Positions 55,037-63,877 of a stretch of 64,000 nt of DNA are shown here, one piece after another. Position 1 is the stretch's first letter. Each line of letters opens with the position of its first letter. The translations under genes were made by a program, and so were the position numbers. Under the pieces are notes generated by a model that was not told the origin of the DNA, did not search any database, and was given only the letters and a program-made list of their open reading frames with translations. The stretch comes from Clostridia bacterium (GTDB taxonomy: Bacteria; Bacillota; Clostridia; Acetivibrionales; DSM-2933), in assembly GCA_026418275.1 (NCBI GenBank), contig JAOABQ010000014.1, positions 45,188 to 109,187 of the forward strand, read 5' to 3'.

Positions 55037-56299
55037 TCAAATTTTTGTGTAGGGATTAAACAATTTTTCGTACGTTTCCAAAGCAAACCTGTCGGTCATG
55101 GATGCAATATAATCACATAAAACCCTGGCCGGCGTTGTAACATATCCATCATAAGAACTTCCCTCACCGCTGGATATACCCGCATTTTCCTTTGTTTTTG
55201 ATGCTTCAACAAATTTGTGATAAATTTCATCCGGAAGTTGTTCAGGATTTTCCCAATATGTGTCGTAAATTTTTTCGATAAATTTCTCCGCTTTCACGTC
55301 CATAATCGATGTCATGGAACTCTTATAAATGTTTTCGGTTACAAATTCCTTCAGTTTTAAAAAAGCATCCCGGTATTTCCCAAGCCGAATAATTCTGCTG
55401 TACTCCACAGGCTTGTCCTGTGACTCCTTAAAACATCTTACTTTGTCGGCAGAATCAATATTATATGTCCTTATAATTTCCCAGGAAGTATCTACGATGT
55501 CGGTTACCAGTTTATTAATAATCGAACTGACACCGATTCCTTCCTCATATTTCAGGTCAAATTTACTCCATAAATCCTTTAAGTCACTATCAGTAAGAAG
55601 TTTGTTTTTGATTTTATTCTGAATAAGTCCTGCATTGATGCCATCATCAAGATCGTGGCAAACGTATGCAACCGTATCCGCCAAACCGACAATTTGACCT
55701 TCAATACCGGATGGCATGGCAGGAAGAAGTGAATCATAGATTCCTTCGGTACGGTCACGGGTATGCTTTAAAATCCCCTCCCGAACCTCCCAGGTAAGGT
55801 TAAGGCCCTGCTCGATTTCAGGTTTCTTTTCAATGATATCCACAATTCTTACGCTTTGCTCGTTATGATAAAAACCATGTTCATCCTTAAGCTTCCTTGC
55901 AAGAAGGGTTTCCACAGCATGTCCAAAAGGCGTATGTCCTAAATCATGGCCTAGCGCTATAGCCTCGGCAAGATCTTCGTTTGCCGCCAGGGAACGTGCG
56001 ATCCCCCGTGATATTTGTGCAACCTCCAAGCTGTGTGTCATTCTCGTTCTGTAATGGTCACCCTCATGGTTCACAAATACTTGTGTTTTATATAAAAGGC
56101 GTCGAAATGCTTTTGAATGGATAATCCGGTCCCTGTCCCGCTGAAATTCACTCCGTGTTTCGGCATTATATCCTTTTCCCACATATCTGCGGCTGTTTTC
56201 CTTAGGCCTTTTGGTAGCATAAGGTGCCAGAGACATTTCCTGAATTTTTTCTATTTCATCTTTATATCTTGGAATATGAAAACTGCCTGTTAGGTTCAT
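55037..56299 (-). CDS. Deoxyguanosinetriphosphate triphosphohydrolase-like HD protein
   Basis: 420 residues from ATG 56299, with GGGAGG upstream; the frame is open 22 codons further. The HD metal motif is complete: TRMTHSLEVAQISRGIAR (first His), GHDLGHTPFGHA (His-Asp), and GLADTVAYVCHDLDDGINAG (last Asp). The N-terminal RRLLYKTQVFVNHEGDHYRT is typical of dGTPase-like type 2 proteins. It hydrolyses dNTPs to deoxynucleosides and triphosphate. True substrate range cannot be told. Confidence 0.93.
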   Translation of the reverse strand: MNLTGSFHIPRYKDEIEKIQEMSLAPYATKRPKENSRRYVGKGYNAETRSEFQRDRDRIIHSKAFRRLLYKTQVFVNHEGDHYRTRMTHSLEVAQISRGIARSLAANEDLAEAIALGHDLGHTPFGHAVETLLARKLKDEHGFYHNEQSVRIVDIIEKKPEIEQGLNLTWEVREGILKHTRDRTEGIYDSLLPAMPSGIEGQIVGLADTVAYVCHDLDDGINAGLIQNKIKNKLLTDSDLKDLWSKFDLKYEEGIGVSSIINKLVTDIVDTSWEIIRTYNIDSADKVRCFKESQDKPVEYSRIIRLGKYRDAFLKLKEFVTENIYKSSMTSIMDVKAEKFIEKIYDTYWENPEQLPDEIYHKFVEASKTKENAGISSGEGSSYDGYVTTPARVLCDYIASMTDRFALETYEKLFNPYTKI

Positions 56300-56437
56300 A
56301 AATCCTCCCGGTAAAAATATCCGATTTAACTTGTTTTCTTCCTTCGTGTAAACCCGTGTACCCATAAAACTTTATTTTTCATTATAACAAAAATGAATGC
56401 GTTATGACAGTAGCACCCTTAAAAAGGTATAAAACAC

Positions 56438-56474
56438 AGCGAAAAAAGCCCCCCTCTTGGAAGCCTTCTTCGCT
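56438..56474 (-). terminator. Terminator of the PfpI gene
   Basis: On the minus strand AGCGAAGAAGGC pairs with GGGCTTTTTTCGCT around an AAGAGG loop; 29 bp after the stop. Confidence 0.55.
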
Positions 56475-56502
56475 CGATGCACTCTATATTTAATCTTTTA
56501 TT

Positions 56503-57084
56503 CTATGGCTTAATTTCAGTACCAAGAATGTCTAAAAACTTTGCCAGCCACTCTGGGTGAGCGGGCCATGCCGGAGCGGTAACCAGATTTCTATCTACAT
56601 AAGCTTTATCGATGGGAATATTGGCATAGATTCCACCCGCAAAACATATATCCGGTTCCAATGCAGGATAGGCAGAACAACACCGGTCTTTCACTGCCCC
56701 TGCTGCCAATAGAAGCTGAATTCCGTGACAAATTGCGGCAATCGGTTTATTATGGGACACAAAATGATTTACTACTTCAATCACCTTTTTATTTAAGCGG
56801 ATATATTCCGGAGCACGTCCGCCCGGTAACACCAATGCATCATACTTTTCATGATCCGTTTCATTGAAAGATGCGTTCAATGTAAAGTTGTGGCCACGTT
56901 TTTCACTGTATGTTTGGTCTCCTTCAAAATCATGAATTGCGGTTCTTACGAATTCACCCGTTTTTTTATCCGGGCATACTGCATGAACGGTATGACCTAT
57001 CATTTGCAAGGATTGAAACGGGACCATCACTTCATAATCCTCTACGTAATCCCCCACGACAATCAATATTTTCTTAGCTGCCAT
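56503..57084 (-). CDS. DJ-1/PfpI-family protein (class I glutamine amidotransferase-like)
   Basis: 193 residues. The fold's nucleophile elbow is clear: IAAICHGIQLLLAAG, with the catalytic Cys. The upstream YDALVLPGGRAPEYIRL holds the conserved Glu/Gly region, and PAWPAHPEWLAKFLDILG the end. Members include proteases, glyoxalases and chaperones; the exact activity is not fixed. GGAGGG before ATG. Confidence 0.9.
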   Translation of the reverse strand: MAAKKILIVVGDYVEDYEVMVPFQSLQMIGHTVHAVCPDKKTGEFVRTAIHDFEGDQTYSEKRGHNFTLNASFNETDHEKYDALVLPGGRAPEYIRLNKKVIEVVNHFVSHNKPIAAICHGIQLLLAAGAVKDRCCSAYPALEPDICFAGGIYANIPIDKAYVDRNLVTAPAWPAHPEWLAKFLDILGTEIKP

Positions 57085-57583
57085 TTGGAGCCCTCCTCTT
57101 AGTAGATCAATTTAAGCATAGATTTCATCGCTTAAGGTAACAAAGTGTAAATAAAATGAAATTGGCCTCATATAAGTTACTTTAAAAAATTGTTTTTTCT
57201 TTTACGGTTTATTATCTTAAGCTTGTTATTCTTTCCTTTTCTACGTCTTTAGTGCCCAAAGGAAAAAATCACTCATCTATTTATACTAAAAAGGACTCTA
57301 AAATATGAATAGACATGGGCAATTATGGATTCAAAAGCAGAATATGTTTATTAAATATAATATAAATTCACTTAAAACAATTATATTAATCCGATACACT
57401 AAAATGTTCATAATTTATTAATAATTTTTTAATTATTTTTACACAATTATCAATTATAATAAAATCATAGTTAATTTACCCCCTCTTCCTCTTTTTATAT
57501 AGCAGCCTAGCTCTTTTGAGTTGGGCTGCAAATTATTTGTGGGAAATAAATAGTTGGAGTCGGTCACATCCGCTAATAATGTG

Positions 57584-57690
57584 CTAGTGCCTCGTAACGT
57601 AATCTTTTCTAGGAGTATGCGAGGCACAAACAGAGGAAATGCATTTTTAACACTTTGAAACTTAAAATTTGTTGTGTTAAAAAGCACTAG
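57584..57690 (+). repeat. Dispersed two-hairpin repeat, copy 3
   Basis: Full-length, beginning CTAGTGCCTCG and ending AAAAAGCACTAG, both stems intact. Confidence 0.9.
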
Positions 57691-57743
57691 CTCAATAACG
57701 GCTCCTTTCGAAAAATGCTTCGTTTATATTATGTTTTACTATA

Positions 57744-57845
57744 TTGTGTTAAGCTGGAATTTATGTTAATATACAGCTAACCCATTATTATTTATTTTAT
57801 GCACATAAAAGGGGAGAAGGCTTGGTACTTCTCTCTTTTTATTTT
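57744..57845 (+). ncRNA. Putative small RNA unit B
   Basis: TTGTGT at 57744 and TAATAT at 57767 are 17 bp apart. The unit ends in an AAAGGGGAGAAG/CTTCTCTCTTTTT stem with T run. Same layout as units A and C, with weaker sequence likeness in between. Confidence 0.4.
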
Positions 57846-58297
57846 GCTTTTTTAGGGTGAAAAATTACCCTGTTTAAAAGTAAAAAACTTACCCAAGTTA
57901 ACCATAATCTTTTTGAGTACATAAATCAAAAAAGTCAAGATGCCGTTCGTCACAATTTTAACCAGAAAACTTGTGACTTTTGAATACAAAAGAAGTGACT
58001 ATTTACACTATGGAAAACATGTTAAATGTTATAAAATATTAATTGTAACAGCAATGAATACAATCTATCAAAACAAGTAAGGGAGATGATAAATAGACAA
58101 TAAAATAGAATGGGTGTAGATATGAGCTTAAATTTTTAAAAATTCAAGCTTTTGATGATAGGGTGTTGAGCGGAGATATGATAAACACTTTTCATCAACA
58201 CAAGCAGGTTCATACAATTTAATAATTCCAGCAAACAAAATCACAAAACAAAATTACTACTTTTTACCGATAACAATAAACCCCTCTGAGTTTTAAT

Positions 58298-58327
58298 AAA
58301 GGACGGTTCAGCCGTCCTTTATTTTTA
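58298..58327. terminator. Bidirectional terminator
   Basis: AAAGGACGG pairs with CCGTCCTTT over a short loop, followed by ATTTTTAT; it overlaps the stop of the FMN-binding protein gene. Confidence 0.75.
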
Positions 58328-58726
58328 TAAGGATTGCTTCCCTTTTAACGCATTTTCTATTGCCTTTAAAATAATTTTGCTGCTATTGGTAGCGCCGGAA
58401 ACCGTATCAACATTTAAAGACTGGGATTCTACCACTTTTCCCGGGATAACTTCCGCATTTTCCCCTCTTCCGTTTGCATGTTTCAGTAATTCAATTTTTT
58501 CTACCTTTCCTCCTTTTACAAAGACCTTCACCTTTGCATATACCAGTTTTGCATCACACTCCCCGATATAGGTACCATCCTTCACTGCTGAAAAGTTAAT
58601 ATTGTCAATAGCAAGTGAAGAAGTGACTCTCTTATACTCTTTAAAAGTCAGGTAATACTTTATTCCGATATATACACCCAAAACACCTATGATACACAGA
58701 ACTAAAACAATCATTTTTTTTCTCAT
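58325..58726 (-). CDS. FMN-binding domain protein, membrane-anchored
   Basis: 133 residues. An N-terminal membrane anchor (4-24) is followed by an FMN_bind domain: DGTYIGECDAKLVYAKVKVF, GGKVEKIELLKHANGRG and DTVSGATNSSKIILKAIENAL. The SGATNSS motif is the site where a flavin can be attached to Ser/Thr by ApbE. Such proteins take part in extracytoplasmic electron transfer. GGAGG before ATG. Confidence 0.9.
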   Translation of the reverse strand: MRKKMIVLVLCIIGVLGVYIGIKYYLTFKEYKRVTSSLAIDNINFSAVKDGTYIGECDAKLVYAKVKVFVKGGKVEKIELLKHANGRGENAEVIPGKVVESQSLNVDTVSGATNSSKIILKAIENALKGKQSL

Positions 58727-59127
58727 ACAAAGCCTCCTTCTTTTTGTCCTTAACCTATTTTACGGTTCAGATGGAAAAAAGTCTTATAAATATTTACTGC
58801 TTATTTATTTTAACTATATTGTAATCTTCCGGAAGTTGTGTTAGTATACTATATGTTCCAATATTTTACACTGGAGACTTCGGGAGAGAACTTTTCTCTC
58901 CTCTTTTTTTACCCAAAATCGTCCTACACTTTGGCCTCATAAATAATATTATAATACTTTCAATAGAATGCGATCCTATAACGATAAGAAGAAAACGAAA
59001 ATAGGCAAAAAGGTTAAAGAATATTCTTTTTGGTGCTGATGTAAATATGGACAATGCCTCTTGGCAAGTGCACAAAACATATATTTGTGGTACAATTTAG
59101 CTATTCTATTGTTAGGGGGAAATACAC
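58727..59127. other. Intergenic region with putative small RNA unit C
   Basis: Apart from the unit at 58819-58910, nothing is recognised; the minus-strand frame 58866-59075 overlaps its terminator and has no ribosome site. Confidence 0.45.
58819..58910 (+). ncRNA. Putative small RNA unit C
   Basis: TTGTAA at 58819 and TAGTAT at 58842 are 17 bp apart. The unit ends in GGGAGAGAA/TTCTCTCC with CTCTTTTTTT. GTGTTA..ATACTAT and CCAATATTTT are shared with unit A at 7668. Confidence 0.45.
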
Positions 59128-59781
59128 TTGAAGAAGATACTTTTAATTTTTATTTTTGTTATGTTGGTAGGCTGTTCTAGTAAGGAAGACCAAGCTATAC
59201 AACAAGAAATTCCATCAAATAGCCCAAAATATACTGCCTCACCTGAAAAAGTTTCAAAGCAGATAAACACACCTGAGCCAGAGAAAAAGCAAGAAAAGCC
59301 ATTAATGTATCAAGAATTTAATTCAAGAAAACTAAAATGGGGTATGGGCAAGGAAAATGTTGAAAAAACTTTAAATAATACTTTATCAGTATTAGAAATC
59401 TCCGGGGAAAATTATTATTATCATCAGGGAGAATCATTTGGGTTAAAATCTGAAGTTTATTATGATTTTATAAATAATAAATTAAGTAGGGTAACTGAAA
59501 GAATCAATGATATCATTCCTACTAGTCAGGGGTATTTAGACGTGTATAAGGATCTTAAGAATAAGCTTAAAAAAATATATGGTAAACCTAAAGCTGAGAG
59601 ATTGCAATGGAAAGTAGACACTTATAAAAATCAACCACAGAAATATGAAGAAGCACTTGTAAAGGAACATGTCACCTTCATTGATGGATGGGAGAAATCT
59701 GATACAATTATTTTATTAGTTTTTGGATTTGAGGATGGGTCTCCTAATGTCCAGGTTTCTTATGAGAGTAAAAGAAAATGA
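59128..59781 (+). CDS. Small lipoprotein, function unknown
   Basis: 217 residues from TTG 59128 behind AGGGGGA. The signal peptide ends in the lipobox MLVGC. A Pro/Glu/Lys/Gln linker (about 20-65) is followed by a ~150-residue domain with KLKWGMGKENVEKTL near its start, a pattern seen in small secreted domains with a W-G-x-x-x-E start. AT-rich codons, lower GC than neighbours. No role can be given. Confidence 0.75.
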   Translation: MKKILLIFIFVMLVGCSSKEDQAIQQEIPSNSPKYTASPEKVSKQINTPEPEKKQEKPLMYQEFNSRKLKWGMGKENVEKTLNNTLSVLEISGENYYYHQGESFGLKSEVYYDFINNKLSRVTERINDIIPTSQGYLDVYKDLKNKLKKIYGKPKAERLQWKVDTYKNQPQKYEEALVKEHVTFIDGWEKSDTIILLVFGFEDGSPNVQVSYESKRK

Positions 59782-60113
59782 AGCAGTTTTCGCTACTAAG
59801 CCAATTTATTTTCAATTTTTTCACATAAGCAAAAGGGCCTAAATAAAGGCTCTTTTTATTTATGTGTGTCCTACGAAGCTGGAGCACACTTGCTCTTGTA
59901 AGTTCAGCACGAGACACTACCAAGAAGCCTGTTAGGGGTGGTGTAAACTCAAGTACCGTTAATGACAAATACCCTCTTTTTGACATAGGCTCATTATAAA
60001 TTATGGTTACCCAATAAGCATAAGTTTCCCATCTCACTGATTTATTTCAGGTTATATTTTCTATTTTATGGCAAAACTTAGAATGAAAAAACATTAGTGA
60101 GGGGATCAAACAA
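59782..60113. other. Intergenic region with terminator
   Basis: A terminator hairpin (AGGGCCT/AGGCTCT with T5, 59836-59862) serves the lipoprotein gene. The GC-richer stretch 59868-60000 has open frames on both strands without start sites and is not assigned. Confidence 0.4.
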
Positions 60114-60818
60114 ATGCATCAAAAGGAACTAAAAGCAATTTCGTTAATCATGGTATATCTTTTTATCATGCTTGGAAGTGTTTATGTTTTCAGTAAGAAT
60201 CTCGAAAACAGCAAGGCTCTCAAGATACGGCCTGCGGCAGTTAATATTATTAAAACCACACCATCTGCCAAGACAGTATTAAAAGAAAAAGCTTTTCCGA
60301 CTCCAAACAAAATAAGTGATATGCCTAAGAGGAAAGCACATTTATACAATATCTGCCTGGATGAAAAATGGCAAAAGCTTATTCATAAGCTTTGTACTAA
60401 GAACAATCTGGATGAAAAACTGGTACTTGCTTTATTCGACTACGAGAGTGAAGGATATCAGCTGGATTTAATCAGTTACAACCGTGACAGTCATGATATG
60501 GGAATTGCCCAAATCAATTCAAAGGTATTGAATTTTTATAAAAATTTAGGCGTTAAATACTGTGATTTAGACCCTAATGTAAATTTTGATCCTTTAAACC
60601 CGGATCATGGAATAAGAGCGGGAATCGGAGGGCTGGTTTATTACCGTAATGAATGGCAGGGGAAAGTACCGGAAGAGGACCTTGCATACTATATAATGAA
60701 TTCCTACAATATGGGTATGGGTAGTTACAAGAGGTATATCGAAAGAACCGGTAAACTAAGCAGGGGCTATGACCGTGAAGTGTTTAAAAGGGTTCGTAAG
60801 CTAAAAAGCAAGGATTGA
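60114..60818 (+). CDS. Lytic transglycosylase-like protein (SLT domain), membrane-anchored
   Basis: 234 residues. An N-terminal signal anchor (8-27), a linker, then an SLT/lysozyme-fold domain (about 85-225). The catalytic Glu lies in LALFDYESEGYQ, followed by HDMGIAQINSKVL and YYIMNSYNMGMGSYKRYI, the usual GxxQIN and AYN-like segments. It cleaves peptidoglycan glycan strands outside the membrane. GAGGGG site before ATG. Confidence 0.88.
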   Translation: MHQKELKAISLIMVYLFIMLGSVYVFSKNLENSKALKIRPAAVNIIKTTPSAKTVLKEKAFPTPNKISDMPKRKAHLYNICLDEKWQKLIHKLCTKNNLDEKLVLALFDYESEGYQLDLISYNRDSHDMGIAQINSKVLNFYKNLGVKYCDLDPNVNFDPLNPDHGIRAGIGGLVYYRNEWQGKVPEEDLAYYIMNSYNMGMGSYKRYIERTGKLSRGYDREVFKRVRKLKSKD

Positions 60819-60875
60819 TTCCATTTTTTAACCGTTCTCTTACGCTGTTATGTATAGTTAAATTCATTTGCTGTG

Positions 60876-60972
60876 ATAGTGCCTCGTAATGTAATTCTTT
60901 TCTTGGCTATGCGAGGCACAAACACAGGAAGTTTATTTTTTAACACTTTGAAAAACAGGATAAAAAGTATTG
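60876..60972 (+). repeat. Dispersed two-hairpin repeat, copy 4 (decayed)
   Basis: The left stem (GTGCCTCG/CGAGGCAC) is intact. The right half has lost the GTTGTGTT part and ends AAAAAGTATTGG, so the second stem is broken. It lies between convergent genes. Confidence 0.8.
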
Positions 60973-61005
60973 GATCTTGGAACCAGATAAATCTGGCACA
61001 ACAGA

Positions 61006-62796
61006 TTAAAATGATCCTTGTACGGGAATTTCAATATAAATATTAAACCCATTTTCCGTATCCGATCCAAAGGTAACCGTTCCCTGCAAATTTTTGACCC
61101 TTTCCTCCATGCCGCTTAGGCCAAATCCTTTTTGGATAACTTTACAGCCCTTTCCGTTGTCTACAATCAAAAGTTTTATCTTATCTTCATTGAACCGTAG
61201 AACAATATCCACCTTTTTTGCATTTCCATGCTTTAGTGAATTTGTAATGGACTCCTTACAGATTTTATAAATTGTATCCGAGATGTTGCCCAACCAACTT
61301 CCCACTGAGATTTTTTTGTAGTATTCCTCTCCGTACAGGGAAAACTCAACATCAATACCGGATTTTGTAGAAAACTCGGCAAGCCGCCCCAATGCTTCAA
61401 TGAGATCCTCATACTTGCTTTTATCCTCCACAAGGCCTTCTATCGAAACCCTTAACTCCCGCAGTCCTTCTCTGGAAATTTCAATTGCCTCTTTTAGCTT
61501 TTTGGATGCGTGCGCTGCATTATTCCTTTCACATTCAATCCTTCCTACCTCCATTAAGGAAGTTATCACCGTAAGGGTGTGCCCCAATGTATCGTGTATT
61601 TCCCTTGCAAGCCGGTTTCTTTCCTTTAAAACCGCCAACTCTTCCACTGTATCCAAATATCCTACCAATCTTTCGTTTGTCTCCTGAAGATCTTGATTCA
61701 TTGAAGAAAGTTCGGTGTTTTTCTCATTGATTTCGCCTAGAAGTTCCTTATATTTTGTTATATCATTGAAGCAGATAATCCTGCCGTTTGCTTCCTTGCG
61801 CTTATCGAATAACGGCCGTATGTTTACAAGGTAATACCGATCTTTAGGACCCTTTAGCTTAAGTTCCGCGGTAATATTTTTGCATGATTCATTTAATATG
61901 GCATCAAAGAGATTGTATACTTCTATGCTATGCTCTGATTTTACTTTTAAGAGTTTTATCAGGGAAACCATGTTTTCTCTGTCTTTTAAAGCAGAATACT
62001 CAGGAAATTCATTTAAAAATGCCTGATTGCAGTCAATAATTTTATTCATTTTATCAACAACAATCATCGCCTCAACCACATTCTGGTAAATTTCCCTAAG
62101 GGCAAAAGGCATAATATTTAAAAAACGGTATTTAAACGTGGCCACAGCAACCAATGTCAGCGATACAGGAAAAGCGAGGGGGGTCGGATCAAATCCCGGA
62201 TCAAATTTCTTTGAAGAATTAAAAATGACATTAACAAAGACAGGTATGATGCAGGCAAGGATAACAATCATATTTCTTCTTGCATAATATAAAGCTTTAA
62301 ATGAGTAGCCTAAAATAAGGATTGTGCCCCCCAAAACATAACTGTATGTCATCCCTTGATGCAGCCAAAAGAAAACACCGTTTTGGATCTCATTGTTTTT
62401 CAGTCCAAAGTGCGTAAAGAAAAGTCTGTGCCAGTTGTTTGTCAATAGTAAAGCATACATCAAACAAGGAGGTATGAATAGAAAAGCTATTATTCTTTTT
62501 CTTTTTAGGATAGTCTGATTCTCCGTATAACAAAATGCAAAAACCAACCACGCCAAGCCGATAAAACTAAGGCTGAAGTATTTTATTTGAATATTGACCC
62601 ACCGGGCCTCCGCGTTTGGGACAAAAATTTCAACAAACTCCAACACCAGCCAAAGAAGCCCCATACTTTGAAACCATAAGAAAGTAAACAGCAATGGTGA
62701 CCTTTTACCTTTAAAGTATGAAAACAAAAGCAAAACCAATAATAGTATAATTGAAAAAGATAACAATAGTACTCTTAAGCTTAATAAGTTCCCCAT
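61006..62796 (-). CDS. Membrane sensor histidine kinase, 7TM-PAS-HisKA_3 type
   Basis: 596 residues. Seven membrane segments (about 5-225) form a histidine kinase 7TM sensor; a PAS domain follows (about 235-345; YQNVVEAMIVVDKMNKIIDC), then a coiled coil and a HisKA_3 domain with LAREIHDTLGHTLTVITSLM. The ATPase domain has CKESITNSLKHGNAKK and IVDNGKGC, GFGLSGMEERV. It should phosphorylate the LuxR-type regulator encoded 74 bp upstream. Confidence 0.92.
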   Translation of the reverse strand: MGNLLSLRVLLLSFSIILLLVLLLFSYFKGKRSPLLFTFLWFQSMGLLWLVLEFVEIFVPNAEARWVNIQIKYFSLSFIGLAWLVFAFCYTENQTILKRKRIIAFLFIPPCLMYALLLTNNWHRLFFTHFGLKNNEIQNGVFFWLHQGMTYSYVLGGTILILGYSFKALYYARRNMIVILACIIPVFVNVIFNSSKKFDPGFDPTPLAFPVSLTLVAVATFKYRFLNIMPFALREIYQNVVEAMIVVDKMNKIIDCNQAFLNEFPEYSALKDRENMVSLIKLLKVKSEHSIEVYNLFDAILNESCKNITAELKLKGPKDRYYLVNIRPLFDKRKEANGRIICFNDITKYKELLGEINEKNTELSSMNQDLQETNERLVGYLDTVEELAVLKERNRLAREIHDTLGHTLTVITSLMEVGRIECERNNAAHASKKLKEAIEISREGLRELRVSIEGLVEDKSKYEDLIEALGRLAEFSTKSGIDVEFSLYGEEYYKKISVGSWLGNISDTIYKICKESITNSLKHGNAKKVDIVLRFNEDKIKLLIVDNGKGCKVIQKGFGLSGMEERVKNLQGTVTFGSDTENGFNIYIEIPVQGSF

Positions 62797-62870
62797 AATA
62801 CCTTATTCACCTTGTTATTCAGTATGTTTCATTCATTAGTATAGAATTTGCTCCAAAGTTCACCTATTTA

Positions 62871-63512
62871 CTATACCAGGTTGTTTTTTAATGCAAAAAC
62901 TGCAAGCTGGGTTCGGTCTTTTAATTGAAGTTTTGTAAGTAAAGTAGAAATTATATTCCTGACACTTCCTTCTGCCAGAAACATCTGGTTCGCAATTTCT
63001 TTGTTACTCTTTCCGTTCATGATTTCTTTAATGATTTCCTTTTCCCGCTCTGATAAACATAGCCTGTTTTGCCGTTCATCCCTTTTAAATTGAATAGACT
63101 TATAGCTGTTCTTGATCCGGCTAAAAACACTTTGCTGAACAACGCTCAATCCTTTGGCAGTACTTTGAATCGCACTTCGTAATTCCTCATCGCCGATTCC
63201 TTTTAAAATATACCCGTCAGCGCCATATTCCAATGCTTTCTCAATATACTCGTCATCATTAAATGTGGTTAAAATAATTACCTTGATAAAAGCATCTTTT
63301 TCTTTGATGAGCCTTGTACCCTCTACTCCATCACAAATAGGCATACGGATATCCATAAGAACTATATCCGGCTTGTTTGTACAGCAAAATTGGTATGCTT
63401 CCATCCCATCAGCAGCACAGCCGATTACTTTTATCGTTTTATCCTGCTCTAGAATTGTCTTCAAATTATTTCTCAAGATCCTGCTGTCATCAGCAATCAT
63501 TAATTTAATCAT
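62871..63512 (-). CDS. NarL/FixJ-type response regulator with LuxR helix-turn-helix
   Basis: 213 residues. The receiver has the acidic pair ADDSRI, phospho-acceptor Asp in DIVLMDIRMP, Thr in ILTTFND and Lys in YILKGIGDEE. The C-terminal LuxR domain (about 145-205) reads LSEREKEIIKEIMNGKSNKE and IANQMFLAEGSVRNIISTLL. It is the first gene of a two-gene unit with the 7TM kinase. Confidence 0.94.
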   Translation of the reverse strand: MIKLMIADDSRILRNNLKTILEQDKTIKVIGCAADGMEAYQFCCTNKPDIVLMDIRMPICDGVEGTRLIKEKDAFIKVIILTTFNDDEYIEKALEYGADGYILKGIGDEELRSAIQSTAKGLSVVQQSVFSRIKNSYKSIQFKRDERQNRLCLSEREKEIIKEIMNGKSNKEIANQMFLAEGSVRNIISTLLTKLQLKDRTQLAVFALKNNLV

Positions 63513-63755
63513 TCATACCTTCACCTCACCTGGTTAATTTACTGCATTCAGCCAACATACTCCATAAATATAACCGTTAGATCATAGTATCTACACGTTA
63601 TAAGTGATTGGAAAATTTAATTTTTTAAACTGATGCAGTGATTATAAGGTAAGGCAGCTTCTCTTTTAATTGCCTTTTTATCTTTCTTTTCCGGCAGGCT
63701 CCCTTTTCTTTTAAAAACTTGATATCCATGAATAGAGTACGTATCGTTTTATCAC

Positions 63756-63864
63756 CTAGTGCTTTTTAACACAACAAATTTTAAAGTTTTAAAAGTGTTA
63801 AAAATGCACTTCATCTGTTTGTGCTTCGCATACCCTAGAAAAGAATTACGTTACAAGGCACTAG
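63756..63864 (-). repeat. Dispersed two-hairpin repeat, copy 5 (inverted)
   Basis: Full-length, opposite orientation to the other four. It reads CTAGTGCTTTTT at its left and AAGGCACTAG at its right. The right stem has one change (CTTCGC for CCTCGC). Its end is 13 bp from the stop of the IS630-type transposase fragment. Confidence 0.88.
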
Positions 63865-63877
63865 TAGTCTGTAACTC

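Larger units (their letters stand above)
57085..58324. other. Gene-free stretch of about 1.2 kb
   Basis: No gene is supported. It contains repeat copy 3 (57584-57690), a small hairpin GCAGCC..AGCTC/GAGTTGGGCTGC (57504-57531), putative small RNA unit B (57744-57845), and a terminator at its right end. The one long frame (minus, 57454-57687) lies across the repeat. Confidence 0.5.

Noticed and set aside
57454..57687. 77-codon minus-strand frame
   Set aside because: Most of it lies inside dispersed repeat copy 3.
58866..59075. 69-codon minus-strand frame
   Set aside because: It overlaps the terminator of unit C and has no ribosome site.
59744..60037. 97-codon minus-strand frame with some gene-like composition
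   Set aside because: It overlaps the lipoprotein 3' end and its terminator; no start context and no recognisable family.
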